Source: Rossellomorea sp036867415 (GTDB lineage Bacteria; Bacillota; Bacilli; Bacillales; Bacillaceae_B). From it: a DNA stretch of 64,000 bases. Positions 63,540 through 64,000 of this stretch are shown here, in pieces (within the stretch, counting starts at the first letter, position 1; every line of letters starts with the position of its first letter). The stretch lies in contig NZ_JBAJHU010000001.1 in the NCBI RefSeq assembly GCF_036867415.1, positions 124,001 to 188,000 of the forward strand. Direction: 5' to 3'. A model generated the notes under the pieces. The model saw nothing but the letters and a program-made list of their open reading frames with translations. It had not been told where the DNA came from and ran no database searches. Made by a program: the position numbers and the translations under genes.

Positions 63540-64000
63540 ATGAACCAAACATTAATAGAGAAAATCATTTCTGCCCATTCAGAAGGACCGGTGTCTCAAG
63601 GGGATATAGCCGTTGTTGAAGTAGATGCTGTCATGGCTTCAGATACCACAGCGCCATTAACGATAAAAGCCTTTAAGGAAATGGGCGGGAAGAAGGTATG
63701 GAATTCCGAAAAAGTTGTCTTGGTCATTGATCATGCAGCACCGGCTCCAAATGAGAGAATTGCAAATCTGCACTCCATGATGAGGGATTTTGCAAAAGGT
63801 CAGAATGTAAAGCTTTATGATGTGGGGGACGGAATTTGCCATCAGTTAATGGTGGAGAACCAACATGTAAAACCGGGGAACCTGGTCTTAGGGGCAGATT
63901 CACATACATGTACATATGGGGCGCTGGGTGCGTTTGCAACTGGAGTGGGATCGACTGATTTAGCAGGGGTTCTATTAACAGGAAAGACATGGGTGAAAGT
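63540..64000 (+). CDS. Aconitase/3-isopropylmalate dehydratase large-subunit family protein (5' part)
   Basis: The first 153 codons are in the window and the gene continues beyond 64000. Visible segments are DAVMASDTTAPLTIKAF, VVLVIDHAAPAPNERIA, VGDGICHQLM and LVLGADSHTCTYGALGAF, the iron-sulphur dehydratase pattern with the first cluster cysteine in HTCTYG. GGAGGGATATCT precedes ATG 63540. Members hydrate/dehydrate hydroxy-diacids (leucine pathway, homoaconitase or dimethylmalate type). An upstream IclR regulator favours a catabolic role over leucine synthesis. Confidence 0.88.
   Translation, partial: MNQTLIEKIISAHSEGPVSQGDIAVVEVDAVMASDTTAPLTIKAFKEMGGKKVWNSEKVVLVIDHAAPAPNERIANLHSMMRDFAKGQNVKLYDVGDGICHQLMVENQHVKPGNLVLGADSHTCTYGALGAFATGVGSTDLAGVLLTGKTWVK

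Noticed and set aside
1..64000. CRISPR arrays, tRNA or rRNA genes
   Set aside because: No regularly spaced repeats, cloverleaf signatures or rRNA stretches were seen on either strand.

Overview
The window reads as chromosome of a low-GC Gram-positive bacterium, most likely a Bacillaceae member. This rests on strong AGGAGG-type ribosome binding sites, frequent TTG starts, a CcpA-style cre site, LacI/IclR regulators, an ECF transporter and a YjcL-like (DUF819) protein. I see no rRNA, tRNA, CRISPR array or intact insertion sequence.

Region 1 (about 0.3-14.05 kb) is one regulated catabolic cluster on the + strand. A LacI-family regulator is followed by a metallo-beta-lactamase-fold hydrolase, an SDR dehydrogenase, a BtpA/SgcQ protein, a nucleoside hydrolase, an amidohydrolase/deaminase, a complete ECF transporter (S, T and two ATPases), an Asp/Glu-racemase-family protein and an LtnD-OtnK-OtnC-like acid-sugar module. 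Three identical GGAAACGTTTCC palindromes lie at the regulator gene and before the first enzyme gene. I infer uptake and cleavage of a nucleoside-like glycoside, with oxidation of the released sugar to an acid that is phosphorylated and decarboxylated.

Region 2 (14.1-21.6 kb) is a second operon: two Gfo/Idh/MocA dehydrogenases, a ThuA-like protein and a 1432-residue secreted GH66 dextranase-type enzyme whose catalytic barrel is split by about six tandem carbohydrate-binding-like modules.

Region 3 (22.4-58.8 kb) is a dense defence island. In order it holds a winged-helix plus nuclease protein; an AIPR protein; a type II restriction-modification system with a controller protein and C-box-like operators; decayed GHKL-ATPase and helicase-type genes; a Nudix hydrolase and a PLD/SF2/DUF3427 helicase; gene fragments fused into a chimera; DUF4297-HerA; an FRG-DUF262 pair; CutC (probably cargo); a ten-repeat zinc-ribbon nuclease; a tightly coupled five-gene module (HhH/sigma4-like protein, PLD helicase, 56-residue protein, DndD-like ATPase, phosphorothioation-associated-4-like protein); and McrBC. 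The five-gene module is my best candidate for a poorly described system.

Region 4 (58.9-64 kb) holds small proteins of unknown function, a DUF819 membrane protein, an IclR regulator with a clear promoter and operators, and the start of an aconitase/LeuC-family dehydratase that runs off the end. A 272-bp piece of the DUF819 gene is present as a diverged direct repeat at 34.87 kb, and an EcsC-like 3' end occurs at both 35.7 and 43.1 kb. The island has therefore been reworked by illegitimate recombination.
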